DNA from: CBDDEC01 sp965226785
Lineage (GTDB): Bacteria > Chloroflexota > Dehalococcoidia > UBA2979
Assembly (NCBI GenBank): GCA_965226785.1
Contig: CBDDEC010000004.1
Span: forward strand, 124,001 to 188,000
DNA: 64,000 nt
Reading direction: 5' to 3'
Under the pieces are notes generated by a model. It was not told the DNA's origin, ran no database searches, and saw nothing but the letters and a program-made list of their open reading frames with translations. Numbering within the stretch: position 1 is the first letter of the stretch; each line of letters starts with the position of its first letter. A program made the translations under genes and the position numbers. Below, in pieces: positions 52,167 through 59,714 of this stretch.

Positions 52167-52880
52167 TTAGCGACCCTGGGCTGCGGCGAGGCGAGCGCGA
52201 AAGGCGTCAGCGTCGGGCACTTCGCTGAGGCGGCGCACCAGCGCCTTCGCACGCGCGACCGAGGCTCCGTCGTTCTCGGCCAGCCGCGCAGCGAGGAGGC
52301 GCGCATCATCGACGACGTCTTCGTCCGGGACGGCGCGGAGTGCCATGCCGCGATTGGCGAGCGCTCGACCGGTGTAGGGCAAGCCCCCCGCCACGAACTC
52401 CTGCGCGCGACCGGCGCCATACTTCCACTCGAGCCAGACCATGTTCACCGGGGCCGGTCCCAGACCCAGCGCGACCTCAGCGACGTGCAGCTGCGCCTCC
52501 TCGCCGGCGATCAGGAAGTCGCAAGCCAGTGCCAGCGCGGAGCCGCCGGCGATGGCGTGGCCTTCGAGGGCTCCGACGATCGGCTTGGGCGATCCGAACA
52601 TCGCGGCGTGGAAATCGGCCCAGCGCTCGCCGTGGCTGGCGAGCCAGTCCGGTGGGGGGTCGGCCCGGAACTCCTTGAGGTCGTTGCCGGCGCAGAACGT
52701 GCCCTCGGCGCCTCGAACCAGGATCACGCTGATCGCACCGTCCGCGATCAACTCCTCGAGCCCAGCGTGCAGCGCGTCGACGAGCGGTCCGTTGAGCGCA
52801 TTGCGGCGGTGCGGGCGGTTGAGGACGAGTTCGCCAGTTGCCTCGCGGCGTTCGACCAGCAGGATCGGCGCATCGGGCAT
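52167..52880 (-). CDS. Enoyl-CoA hydratase/isomerase family protein (crotonase)
   Basis: 237 residues from the ATG at 52880 (GAGAGGGGG upstream). Motifs: LVLNRPHRRNALNGPLV, VRGAEGTFCAGNDLKEF and GHAIAGGSALALACDFLIAG. The first catalytic Glu position is Ala (GGSAL), while the second (LHVAEVALGLGPAP) is kept, as in some isomerases or in proteins not able to hydrate. It is shorter than average. The C-terminus (RLSEVPDADAFRARLAAAQG) lacks the usual KRxP-F end. It lies alone between the M20 gene and an unknown membrane protein. Substrate unknown. Confidence 0.8.
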   Translation of the reverse strand: MPDAPILLVERREATGELVLNRPHRRNALNGPLVDALHAGLEELIADGAISVILVRGAEGTFCAGNDLKEFRADPPPDWLASHGERWADFHAAMFGSPKPIVGALEGHAIAGGSALALACDFLIAGEEAQLHVAEVALGLGPAPVNMVWLEWKYGAGRAQEFVAGGLPYTGRALANRGMALRAVPDEDVVDDARLLAARLAENDGASVARAKALVRRLSEVPDADAFRARLAAAQGR

Positions 52881-52969
52881 ACGGCCCCCTCTCGGCGGCT
52901 CCGCGCAGCTTGCCGGCACTGTGATGCCGGCCGGCCGCAGCCTATCACCGTGCGAGGCGAGGTCCGAGC

Positions 52970-53668
52970 CTACGGCGCGTCGGCGTCGGAGTACGTCCGA
53001 TGCACATCAAGCGACCAGGGGCCGAGCGTTTCCACGGCGATGATGTAATGGCCCGGGGCGGTGCGGAAGCGGATGGGTTCGTCGAACGCGCCGACCCGGT
53101 CGACTGGCGCATAGAGGCGCGCGCCGTCGTCGCGGAAAACGAACAGCAGGAACTGGTCGTCGCCCTCATAGCTGACATCGATCTCCGTGAGATTGCTGAG
53201 CTCGATCATCGGCGACGCCCAGTCCGTCGTTCCCGAGCCCCCGATCGGCAGCTCGCCCGGCTCCGGCAGACTGACGGCAACGCGCCAATCCTCGTCCGCC
53301 CGCACGACCACCTCCCACAACCCCGGCGCGACACCCACGATGCGCGTGCCCTCGTACTGACCGAAGTGTTGCAAGACGTTCAGGCGCACGCCGGCAGCGC
53401 CGAGGTCGACGCGGTTGAACTCGACCTCGAGCAGGCCGCCGTCCGAGGAGATGTCGAAGACGACCGGGGTGAACATGGGCACCTCGACCTGGAACGAGCC
53501 GGGCTCGCCCGAGCTGAGTTCCGCGGGGAGCGCGGGACCCGAAGGCGGCGGCGGGCCGCCCTCGAGGAGTGCGACCACGAAGGCGAGGAGCGCCGCGACT
53601 GCTACCGCGGCGCCGATGCCGTACAGCCAGACCCGCGCCCGAGGACGCGCTGCCGATGCCTGTGTCAT
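52970..53668 (-). CDS. Hypothetical membrane-anchored protein, beta-rich
   Basis: 232 residues, family not recognised. One N-terminal transmembrane helix (VWLYGIGAAVAVAALLAFVV, residues 13-32) after a basic segment suggests an N-in, C-out anchor. A Pro/Ser linker (GGPPPPSGPALPAE) is followed by beta-strand-rich sequence with alternating hydrophobics (FQVEVPMFTPVVFDIS, YEGTRIVGVAPGLWEVVVR, FLLFVFRDDGARLYAPVDRV) and an end APGHYIIAVETLGPWSLDVH that resembles extracellular sensory or carbohydrate-binding beta-sandwich domains. No cysteines are prominent. It lies next to the region controlling the ABC exporter, on the opposite strand. Confidence 0.6.
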   Translation of the reverse strand: MTQASAARPRARVWLYGIGAAVAVAALLAFVVALLEGGPPPPSGPALPAELSSGEPGSFQVEVPMFTPVVFDISSDGGLLEVEFNRVDLGAAGVRLNVLQHFGQYEGTRIVGVAPGLWEVVVRADEDWRVAVSLPEPGELPIGGSGTTDWASPMIELSNLTEIDVSYEGDDQFLLFVFRDDGARLYAPVDRVGAFDEPIRFRTAPGHYIIAVETLGPWSLDVHRTYSDADAP

Positions 53669-53830
53669 GGAGTCTCCTCGATGGACCGGGGGAGGGCCCA
53701 GTCCCCATCTTCGGGCATGCGGAGCGCGTAGAGGATGAGCGTGATCACGCTGCAGAGGTCAGCCGAGTGAGTAGTGCTGGACATAACTACCGACAATCTG
53801 AGAATTTCCCGAGTTTCCCGCAAAAAGGGG

Positions 53831-53867
53831 TTGACGATGACACCGGAATGATGTCATAGTGACGTCA
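53831..53867 (+). promoter_or_regulatory. Promoter with tandem TGAYGTCA operator
   Basis: TTGACG (53831-53836), an 18-base spacer and CATAGT (53855-53860) make a -35/-10 pair. TGATGTCA (53849-53856) and TGACGTCA (53860-53867) are 11 bases apart, about one helical turn, and overlap the -10 and start site, a typical repressor position. This is the least GC-rich part of the window. It precedes a short ORF and the ABC exporter genes. The regulator is not encoded next to it. Confidence 0.5.
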
Positions 53868-53910
53868 CAACGACGGCAGACAGCCGCCACGAAGGACTCG
53901 GAGTTCAGTC

Positions 53911-54038
53911 ATGCGTCTTTCCACCGTCTACAGCAACATCGTCAGCCCCGCCGCGCCGGCACGCCGACGTACGCCGAAGTTCGCGATGACCTCGCCAGGG
54001 CACAGGCCGCGCGCTTCTTCTCACCGCTCACCCGCTAG
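53911..54038 (+). CDS. Possible small protein between the promoter and the ABC exporter (frameshifted?)
   Basis: An ATG at 53911 follows CGGAG about 10 bases upstream. In its own frame it reads MRLSTVYSNIVSPAAPARR and then passes into unconvincing sequence overlapping the ABC gene start. In another frame the same DNA reads TPTYAEVRDDLARAQAARFF-SPLTR with TAG at 54036-54038, with good codon use. Joining the two by one indel near 53965-53972 would give a 43-residue soluble protein just before the exporter. It might be a leader peptide, a fragment, or nothing at all. The low confidence reflects the need for an indel. Confidence 0.3.
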
Positions 54039-54082
54039 CCAACTCGGGATCAACGCTCCGCGGCCTCGAGGGGTAGGGCGAG

Positions 54083-55099
54083 ATGGCTACAGCCGCCATG
54101 TCTCAACCAGCTAGCGGCGTCGATCACACGCCGTCGCCGGGCGCGCTGGCCATCGAGGGGCTGCGCAAGGTCTACGCCGGCGACGTCGTCGCCAACGACG
54201 ACATCAGTCTGCGTGTCGAACCCGGCGAGGTCTTTGGGCTGCTCGGCCCGAACGGTGCCGGCAAGACGACCGTGGTCAACCAGATCATGGGACTGCTGAA
54301 GCCGACGGCCGGCACCATCCACCTCGGTCCCCACGACCTGGTCGCCGACCCAGACGGCGCCCGTCAGCTCTGCAGCTACCTGCCGCAGTCGCCCGTGCCC
54401 ATCGATTCGCTGCGCGTCCGCGAGGCGATTGACCTCGTAGGCGGGATGCGTGGTGTACCCGCGTCGGAGGTGCGACGTCGCCGCCAGGAAGTGATCGCTC
54501 ACCTGGAGATCGACGAGTGGTCAGACACAATGGGAGCGAACATTTCCGGCGGCGTGCGACGGCTCGCCGGGTTCGCCATGGCGGTCGTCATCCCACAGCC
54601 GCTGGTGATCCTCGACGAACCGACGAACGATGTCGACCCGATGCGACGCCGGCTGCTCTGGCAAGAGCTGCGGCGCGTCGCCGAGAGCGGCTCGGCCGTG
54701 CTGTTCGTCACCCACAACGTTCAGGAAGCCTCACGCGCCGTCGATCGACTTGCGATTGTCGATGGCGGCCGTGTGGTGGCTCAAGGCACGCCGGCTTCAC
54801 TGAAGTCGGCGGACCGTGACTCGTTACGGCTCGAGGTGGTCCTCGAGCCTGGCGTAGCGGCGCCGGACGTCCCCGTATTCGTCCGTGATCCGCTGATCGT
54901 GGGACGCCGCCTCTTCGGAACCCTCCGGGATGAGGCGGCGTCTCGCGCGGTCACCTGGGTGCGCGAGCTGATCCAGCAGGGTGTCGCCGAGGAGTACGAA
55001 CTCGGCGCGACCACCCTCGAGGACACCTACCTCCGCCTCGTCGGCGCCGAGCGGGCGCTCGACGCGGCCGGGATCGGAGAGGAGGGCGCCGGTGGTTGA
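54083..55099 (+). CDS. ABC transporter ATP-binding protein
   Basis: 338 residues. Walker A is LLGPNGAGKTTVVNQ, the Q loop SYLPQSPVPIDSL, the signature NISGGVRRLAGFAMAV (ISGG-V, atypical after the Gly-Gly) and Walker B LVILDEPTNDVDPMRRR, with the switch His in VLFVTHNVQEA. The C-terminal 90 residues (SADRDSLRLEVVLEPGV on) are an accessory domain of the type seen in drug/antibiotic exporters of the CcmA/DrrA class. It forms the ATPase half of an ABC-2 transporter with the next gene, which starts inside its end (8-base overlap). The operator region at 53831-53867 probably controls both. Substrate unknown. Confidence 0.9.
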   Translation: MATAAMSQPASGVDHTPSPGALAIEGLRKVYAGDVVANDDISLRVEPGEVFGLLGPNGAGKTTVVNQIMGLLKPTAGTIHLGPHDLVADPDGARQLCSYLPQSPVPIDSLRVREAIDLVGGMRGVPASEVRRRRQEVIAHLEIDEWSDTMGANISGGVRRLAGFAMAVVIPQPLVILDEPTNDVDPMRRRLLWQELRRVAESGSAVLFVTHNVQEASRAVDRLAIVDGGRVVAQGTPASLKSADRDSLRLEVVLEPGVAAPDVPVFVRDPLIVGRRLFGTLRDEAASRAVTWVRELIQQGVAEEYELGATTLEDTYLRLVGAERALDAAGIGEEGAGG

Positions 55100-55901
55100 G
55101 GCTGCGACGCTCCGCAGCCGAGTCAACGAGACAGCACGCGTCAGCGAGATCGTGCGCGGCCCCCGCTTCTGGTGGCGTTCCTATATGCAGGTGTTCAAGT
55201 GGGAGCTGCTGAGCCTGCGCCTGATGCTGCCGCTGATGATCGTGCTCCAGATCCTAATGGGCGCGGGCTTCGCGATTGGCCTCGGCTTCCTCTTCGCTGA
55301 CATCAGCGCCGAACAGGCGCTGTTCATCACCACCGGTTCGAGCGTGCTGCCCCTGCTGATGATCGGCTTCGTGATCGTTCCGCAGCAGGTGGCGCAGCAG
55401 AAGCTCGAGGGTACGTACGAGTTCTTCTTCGCGCTCCCGGTGTCGCGCATGTCGATGTACCTCGCGACCATGTCCGTGTGGTCGATCGTCGGTCTGCCCG
55501 CGGTGGTGGTCGCGCTGGCGGCCGCCAGCTGGCGCTACGACCTGACGCTCAGCGTCTCGCCCTGGTCTGTGCCGCTGGCCTTCCTCGTCGTAGGTGTCGG
55601 GACGGCGATTGGGTTCTCGCTCGGACACGCCATCCCCAACCCGCGGATCACCAACGTCATCACACAAGTACTGGTCTTCGGCGTGTTCGTCTTCTCCCCG
55701 GTGAACTTCCCCGCGGATCGGCTGCCGGACTGGCTCGCCTGGGTGCACCAGTGGCTCCCGGCCGGGCACGCCGCCTCGGTCATGCGCTGGGCGCTCACGG
55801 ACGGGATCGTCGACGACCCGACGAGGGCGCTCGTGACGCTGCTGGCATGGCTCGTCGGTGCATGGCTGGTCGCTTACGCCGTGATCACGCGCCGCGGCTA
55901 G
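55092..55901 (+). CDS. ABC-2 type permease
   Basis: 269 residues from a GTG at 55092 with GGAGG 8 bases upstream; the frame is open before it but reads as another frame of the ATPase gene. Six hydrophobic helices: LRLMLPLMIVLQILMGAGFA, IGLGFLFADISA with ALFITTGSSVLPLLMIGFVI, ATMSVWSIVGLPAVVVALAA, VPLAFLVVGVGTAIGFSLGH, ITNVITQVLVFGVFVFSPVN and ALVTLLAWLVGAWLVAYAVI. The conserved E-G-T-Y-E-F-F-F-A-L-P-V-S-R loop (ABC-2 permease EAA-like) is present at 55407 and on. With the ATPase it makes an exporter, probably a half-transporter working as a dimer. It overlaps the preceding gene by 8 bases. Confidence 0.88.
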   Translation: MVEAATLRSRVNETARVSEIVRGPRFWWRSYMQVFKWELLSLRLMLPLMIVLQILMGAGFAIGLGFLFADISAEQALFITTGSSVLPLLMIGFVIVPQQVAQQKLEGTYEFFFALPVSRMSMYLATMSVWSIVGLPAVVVALAAASWRYDLTLSVSPWSVPLAFLVVGVGTAIGFSLGHAIPNPRITNVITQVLVFGVFVFSPVNFPADRLPDWLAWVHQWLPAGHAASVMRWALTDGIVDDPTRALVTLLAWLVGAWLVAYAVITRRG

Positions 55902-56458
55902 CCAGTCCCGACGATCCTCCGCACTGCGTCCCGGCCGTCGAGGCTGAGGCGATACCGCACCTCGCGCACGTCCTGGTAGGGCCCGATCTGGCGCGGGAGA
56001 GCGCTCGGGTCGAGCGACCAGCCCTGCGCCTCGTAGAAGCGGCGCGCGCGGTCGTTCTCCTCGAGGCACCACAGCACGGCCGAGGCGTGTCCGCGCGCCC
56101 GGAACCAGCCGACGGCGGCTTCGAGCAGGTCGCGCCCGCGGCCCGTGCGGATGTACTCGGGGTCGATGAACAGCGTCGTCAGGTTTCCCGTGGGCGAGGC
56201 GAACTCGTCCGATGTGTCCTCGAAGGCGAAGCTCACGCCGACAATCTCGCTGTTGACGATGGCAGCCGCCGCGACGCCGACGCCGGACTCGATCGTGTCT
56301 CGCCACTCGGTCGTGCGCTCCTCCACGGTGCGGCGCGCGAGCGCCTCGTCGGGCAGGATGCCGCGGTAGAAGGTGCGGTAGGAGCGGTCGTGAACGCGGG
56401 CCATCGCCTCGGCGTCGGCCGGCGTGGCGATGCGCACCAGGACATCCGGATCGCTCAT
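55898..56458 (-). CDS. GNAT-family N-acetyltransferase
   Basis: 186 residues from the ATG at 56458 (an adjacent GTG at 56461 is also possible). GNAT elements: VRIATPADAEAMARVHDRSY (strand 1/helix 1), NLTTLFIDPEYIRTGRGRDLLEAA (strand 4 and the acetyl-CoA pyrophosphate loop, R-T-G-R-G), SAVLWCLEENDRARRFYEAQGW (strand 5 and C-terminal helix). The acceptor is not predictable; members modify amino acids, polyamines, antibiotics or proteins. Its stop overlaps the ABC permease stop region (convergent, 4 bases). The -10 TATCGT (minus, 56466-56471) sits 7 bases before the ATG, so the transcript is probably leaderless and starts opposite the aminotransferase promoter. Confidence 0.84.
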   Translation of the reverse strand: MSDPDVLVRIATPADAEAMARVHDRSYRTFYRGILPDEALARRTVEERTTEWRDTIESGVGVAAAAIVNSEIVGVSFAFEDTSDEFASPTGNLTTLFIDPEYIRTGRGRDLLEAAVGWFRARGHASAVLWCLEENDRARRFYEAQGWSLDPSALPRQIGPYQDVREVRYRLSLDGRDAVRRIVGTG

Positions 56459-56465
56459 CACCTCG

Positions 56466-56489
56466 ACGATACGGCAGCGGTGGTATCGT
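56466..56489. promoter_or_regulatory. Divergent -10 elements forming an inverted repeat
   Basis: ACGATAC (56466-56472) and GTATCGT (56483-56489) are exact inverted repeats with a 10-base spacer. On each strand TATCGT acts as a -10 for the outward gene: the GNAT on the minus strand and the aminotransferase on the plus. Both could also be one dimeric operator. RNA polymerase binding to one should exclude the other. Confidence 0.45.
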
Positions 56490-56514
56490 CGCGCGGCAGC
56501 GGAGTGACCAAACG

Positions 56515-57910
56515 ATGACGCAAACCGCCGAGCCGGCCGCCCTCTCCACCGAGCAGGTCAACGACTACGTCCGCCGCGGTCTGGACCACCTCTGGGTGCA
56601 CACCCAGCAGTACAACGAGCTCGCCCAGGACGGCGAGTTCATCGTCATCGACCAGGGCGACGGCATTTATCTGACGGACATCGAGGGCCGCCGCTACATC
56701 GACGCGATGAGTGGCCTCTGGGTCGTCGGCATCGGCCATGGCCGCGAGGAGTTGGCGAACGTCGCTGCAGCGCAGATGGGACGCCTTGCCTACGCGAACC
56801 CGTTCGCCTACGCGACCGGTCCCGCGGTCGACCTCGCCAGCAAGCTGGCGGAAGTCACACCATCGAACATCTCCAAGTTCTACTTCGTGAGCACCGGATC
56901 GGAGGCGGTCGAGACCGCCATCCGCATGGCGAAGCAGTACCACTACAACCGCGGTGAGAGCGGACGCTACAAGGTCATTTCACGCATCGGCTCGTACCAC
57001 GGGACGACCGCCGGTGCGCTGTCGGTGAACGGGTCACCGGCGCTGAACCGCGCGCCCTTCGAGCCGCTGGTGCCCGGCAATGTCCCGGTGCCGAATTCGA
57101 CCGGTCTCGGCGCGCTCAGCAACGAGGCGACCGGCCTCGACGATGTGTTCTGGGCGAACTACGTCGAGGAGATGGTGAAGTTCCACCGCGCCGAGACCAT
57201 CGCCGCCTTCATCGCCGAGCCGATCTCGACCTCGAACGGCTCGCACGTGCCGTCCGACGCCTACTGGGAGCGCATCCGCGAGATCTGCGACGAGCACGGC
57301 ATCCTGCTCATCGCCGACGAGGTGATCAATGGCTTCGGCCGCACGGGCGAGTGGTTCGGCATCGATCACTTCCCGATCGAGGCGGACCTGATGACCGTGG
57401 CCAAGGGGCTCTCGTCGGGCTACGCGCCGATCGCCGCCGTCATGGCCTCCGACCGCGTGGTCGAGGCGTTTGTCGGGGAGCGGAAGCACGCGCTGATTGG
57501 CGGCTCGACGTTCGGCGCTCACCCGGTCGCCTGCGCCGTGGCGCTGGCGAATGTCGGCATCATCGAGGGCGAACACCTCGTCGAGAACTCAGCGCGGACG
57601 GGCGCCTACATCGGCGAGCAGCTCGAGGAGCTCCGGTCGCGCCACAATGTCATCGCGGACACGCGCGGCATTGGGCTGATGCGTGCGATCGACCTCAAGC
57701 GCAACCCCGAAGCCGGCGAAGAGTTCAGCGAGGGACGACATCGGTCGCCGCATGTCGCGTCTGATGCGCGAACATGGGCTGCTGGCACGCGCTGGATCAT
57801 CGATCCAGGTGGCGCCGCCGCTCAGCATCAACCGCGAAGAGGCCGACAACCTTGTCGACGGTCTCGATCAGGTGATTGGCGACCTCGAGAGCGAGTTGGG
57901 CCTCGACTAG
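56515..57910 (+). CDS. Class III aminotransferase (omega-aminotransferase type), C-terminal frameshift
   Basis: About 465 residues. PLP lysine K297 is in LMTVAKGLSSGYAPIAAV, the cofactor Asp D268 in LLIADEVINGFGRTGEW, and STGSEAVETAIRMAKQYH and SYHGTTAGALSVNGSPALNR are phosphate-binding and active-site loops. Similar to putrescine/pyruvate, beta-alanine/pyruvate and GABA aminotransferases. The frame continues to 58008 without the family C-terminus. Deleting one G from GGG at 57732-57734 restores RDDIGRRMSRLMREHGLLAR, APPLSINREEADNLVDGLDQ and a stop at 57910, so I end it there. The run of G suggests a homopolymer error. The donor is unknown. -10 TATCGT at 56484-56489. Confidence 0.85.
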
Positions 57911-57913
57911 CGC

Positions 57914-58165
57914 CTATTCGTCGTCGGACTGTTCGAGCGCGTCCAGGCGCCGGAAGATGGAGTAATCCACCTCGCGATGGATGCCCGGTCCGGCGAGGAC
58001 CGCGGTGATCGCCAGGCCCACACCACCGGCGATGGTCAGGCCGTCGATGTCAGCGACGATGCCCCAGGTGAGGCCGATCGCGGTCAGGATCCCGACCACC
58101 ATCGTCCCGGCAGGCGAGTTGTGGCCCGCCTCGTCCTCGTGCAGTCGCCGTAGCCAGTCGGTCAT
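57914..58165 (-). CDS. Small membrane protein, two helices
   Basis: 83 residues from the ATG at 58165 (AGAGGGAC 6 bases upstream). Soluble N-terminus TDWLRRLHEDEAGHNSPAG, then two hydrophobic helices TMVVGILTAIGLTWGIVADI and LTIAGGVGLAITAVLAGPGI, and a polar tail DYSIFRRLDALEQSDDE. Family not recognised; a small membrane protein of this type is often attached to a respiratory or transport complex, but I see nothing here to tell. It is convergent with the aminotransferase. Confidence 0.6.
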   Translation of the reverse strand: MTDWLRRLHEDEAGHNSPAGTMVVGILTAIGLTWGIVADIDGLTIAGGVGLAITAVLAGPGIHREVDYSIFRRLDALEQSDDE

Positions 58166-58252
58166 TGGTTGTCCCTCTGCTGCGCTCGGACGCTCCTGCG
58201 TCCCCACGTTCCGTTGCTGATCCGTAGCACGCCTCCGGCGCGTGCGTCGAGG

Positions 58253-59032
58253 CTAGCGGCCCTGCCAGTTCGGCTCGCGCTTCTCCGCGAATGCGCGCGG
58301 CCCCTCCTTCGCGTCCTCCGAGTTGAGGACGGTTCGCCCGACCCACTGGCCGAAGCGGTACGACTCGTCGATCTGGAGCTGCCGCCACTGGTGGGCGATC
58401 GACTTCGTCCCCTCGACGGAGAGCGGGGCGTTCGAGGCGATCAGCTCTGCGATCTCGATGGCGCGCGGCATCAGCTCCTCGGGCTCCACGAGCTCGGTGA
58501 TCATCCCCCATCGCAGGGCGTCTTCGGCAGATACCCGGTCGCCCGTGAGCAGGATGTACATCGCGTCGCCGAAGGGGATCATGCGCGCCAGGTGGTGGAT
58601 CGCGTAGCCGGCCATGATGCCGCGCTTCACCTCGAAGAGGCCGAAGAACGCCTCGGTCGAGGCGATGCGGATGTCGCAGTCCAGCGCGCGCTCGAGGCCG
58701 CCCGCGATGCAGAGCCCGTTGATCGCGGCGATGAACGGCTTCGGATTGCGCGCGAAGCGCATCGAAGCCGCGGGGTCGAACGACCCGACCACCCTCGCAC
58801 GCTCGCCGCGCTCTACGTTGCGCTCGTTCATCTCCTTGAGGTCCGCGCCCGCACTGAAGGCGCGCCCGGCCCCCGTCACGATCCCGACGCGCATCGCCGG
58901 GTCGTTCGTGAACTCGACCAGCGCCTGGTCCAGCTCCACGTTCATCGACCCACCGAGCGCGTTGAGCCGCTCCGGTCGGTTCATCGTGAACAGGGCGTGG
59001 TGGTCAAACTTCTCGTAGATCAGATCAGCCAT
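58253..59032 (-). CDS. Enoyl-CoA hydratase/isomerase family protein (crotonase)
   Basis: 259 residues from the ATG at 59032; the frame to 59071 is not needed. Motifs: FTMNRPERLNALGGSMN, VTGAGRAFSAGADLKEM and NGLCIAGGLERALDCDIRIA. Both glutamates are in place (GGLER and FGLFEVKRGIMAGYA), so hydration is possible. It has the extended basic C-terminus FAEKREPNWQGR usual in the family. Purine-rich GAAGAGAGAACG lies just upstream of the ATG. It lies between a GNAT (59103) and the small membrane protein. Substrate unknown; probably acts on branched or cyclic acyl-CoA in a degradation pathway with the other crotonases here. Confidence 0.83.
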   Translation of the reverse strand: MADLIYEKFDHHALFTMNRPERLNALGGSMNVELDQALVEFTNDPAMRVGIVTGAGRAFSAGADLKEMNERNVERGERARVVGSFDPAASMRFARNPKPFIAAINGLCIAGGLERALDCDIRIASTEAFFGLFEVKRGIMAGYAIHHLARMIPFGDAMYILLTGDRVSAEDALRWGMITELVEPEELMPRAIEIAELIASNAPLSVEGTKSIAHQWRQLQIDESYRFGQWVGRTVLNSEDAKEGPRAFAEKREPNWQGR

Positions 59033-59102
59033 CGTCGTTCTCTCTTCCAGCTCGGATGCTCGCGAGCGCACTATCGCGCGTTCCCGCTCGGGTGTCAGCC
59101 AG

Positions 59103-59597
59103 CTACTCGCTCGCCAGCGCCTCGATGCCCACGCGGTCCAGGCGGTAGGGGAGCCACTCCTCGTGGTGCGCGAAGCCGAGGCGGTCGTAGAAACCGCGGG
59201 CGGGGTTCCAGTCGAGTACGGCGAGGTCGAGGCGCGCCGCGTTACGTTCGAGGGCCAGGCGGGCGATCGCGCGCATGATCGCTTCGCCCACGCCGCTGCC
59301 GCGCTGCTCCTCGCGCACGTAGATGTCCTCGACGTAGATGCCGGGACGGCCCTCCCACGTCGAGTAGTTGGGGAAGAAGAGCGCGAAGCCGACCGGCGCG
59401 CCGTCGAGCTCGGCGATCAGCGCCTCGAAGGAGAGCCGGTCCCCGAAGCCATCGCGCCGCACGTCGTCCTCGGTGAGGCGTACGTGCTCGACCGGCTCGT
59501 GCTCGAATGCGGCGAGCAAGCGGACGAACTCGACGATCGTCGCGGCATCGTCCGGCGTCGCCGGGCGGACCTCGAGGGCGGGGCTAGCGTCCGGCAT
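59103..59597 (-). CDS. GNAT-family N-acetyltransferase
   Basis: 164 residues. VRPATPDDAATIVEFVRLLA at the N-terminus, the acetyl-CoA loop IYVEDIYVREEQRGSGVGEA (R-G-S-G-V-G), and RLDLAVLDWNPARGFYDRLG for strand 5 and helix 4 are diagnostic. The VxDWNxxxxxFYxxLGA pattern is that of the diamine/polyamine acetyltransferase (SAT-like) group, so a small amine substrate is more likely than protein. Cytoplasmic. It ends 70 bases before the crotonase start and is divergent from the YyaL-type thioredoxin gene; no promoter was clear in the 117 bases between. Confidence 0.84.
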   Translation of the reverse strand: MPDASPALEVRPATPDDAATIVEFVRLLAAFEHEPVEHVRLTEDDVRRDGFGDRLSFEALIAELDGAPVGFALFFPNYSTWEGRPGIYVEDIYVREEQRGSGVGEAIMRAIARLALERNAARLDLAVLDWNPARGFYDRLGFAHHEEWLPYRLDRVGIEALASE

Positions 59598-59714
59598 GTG
59601 TGCTCCTCGGGCGTTCGGTCGGGGCTGCGCTCGCGCAGGACTGTAGGGCAGCCGGTGCTAACGTGTGGCCTCCGAGGCCTCCTTGAGGGTCGGGCGCGCG
59701 GGAGGACCAGCGGC

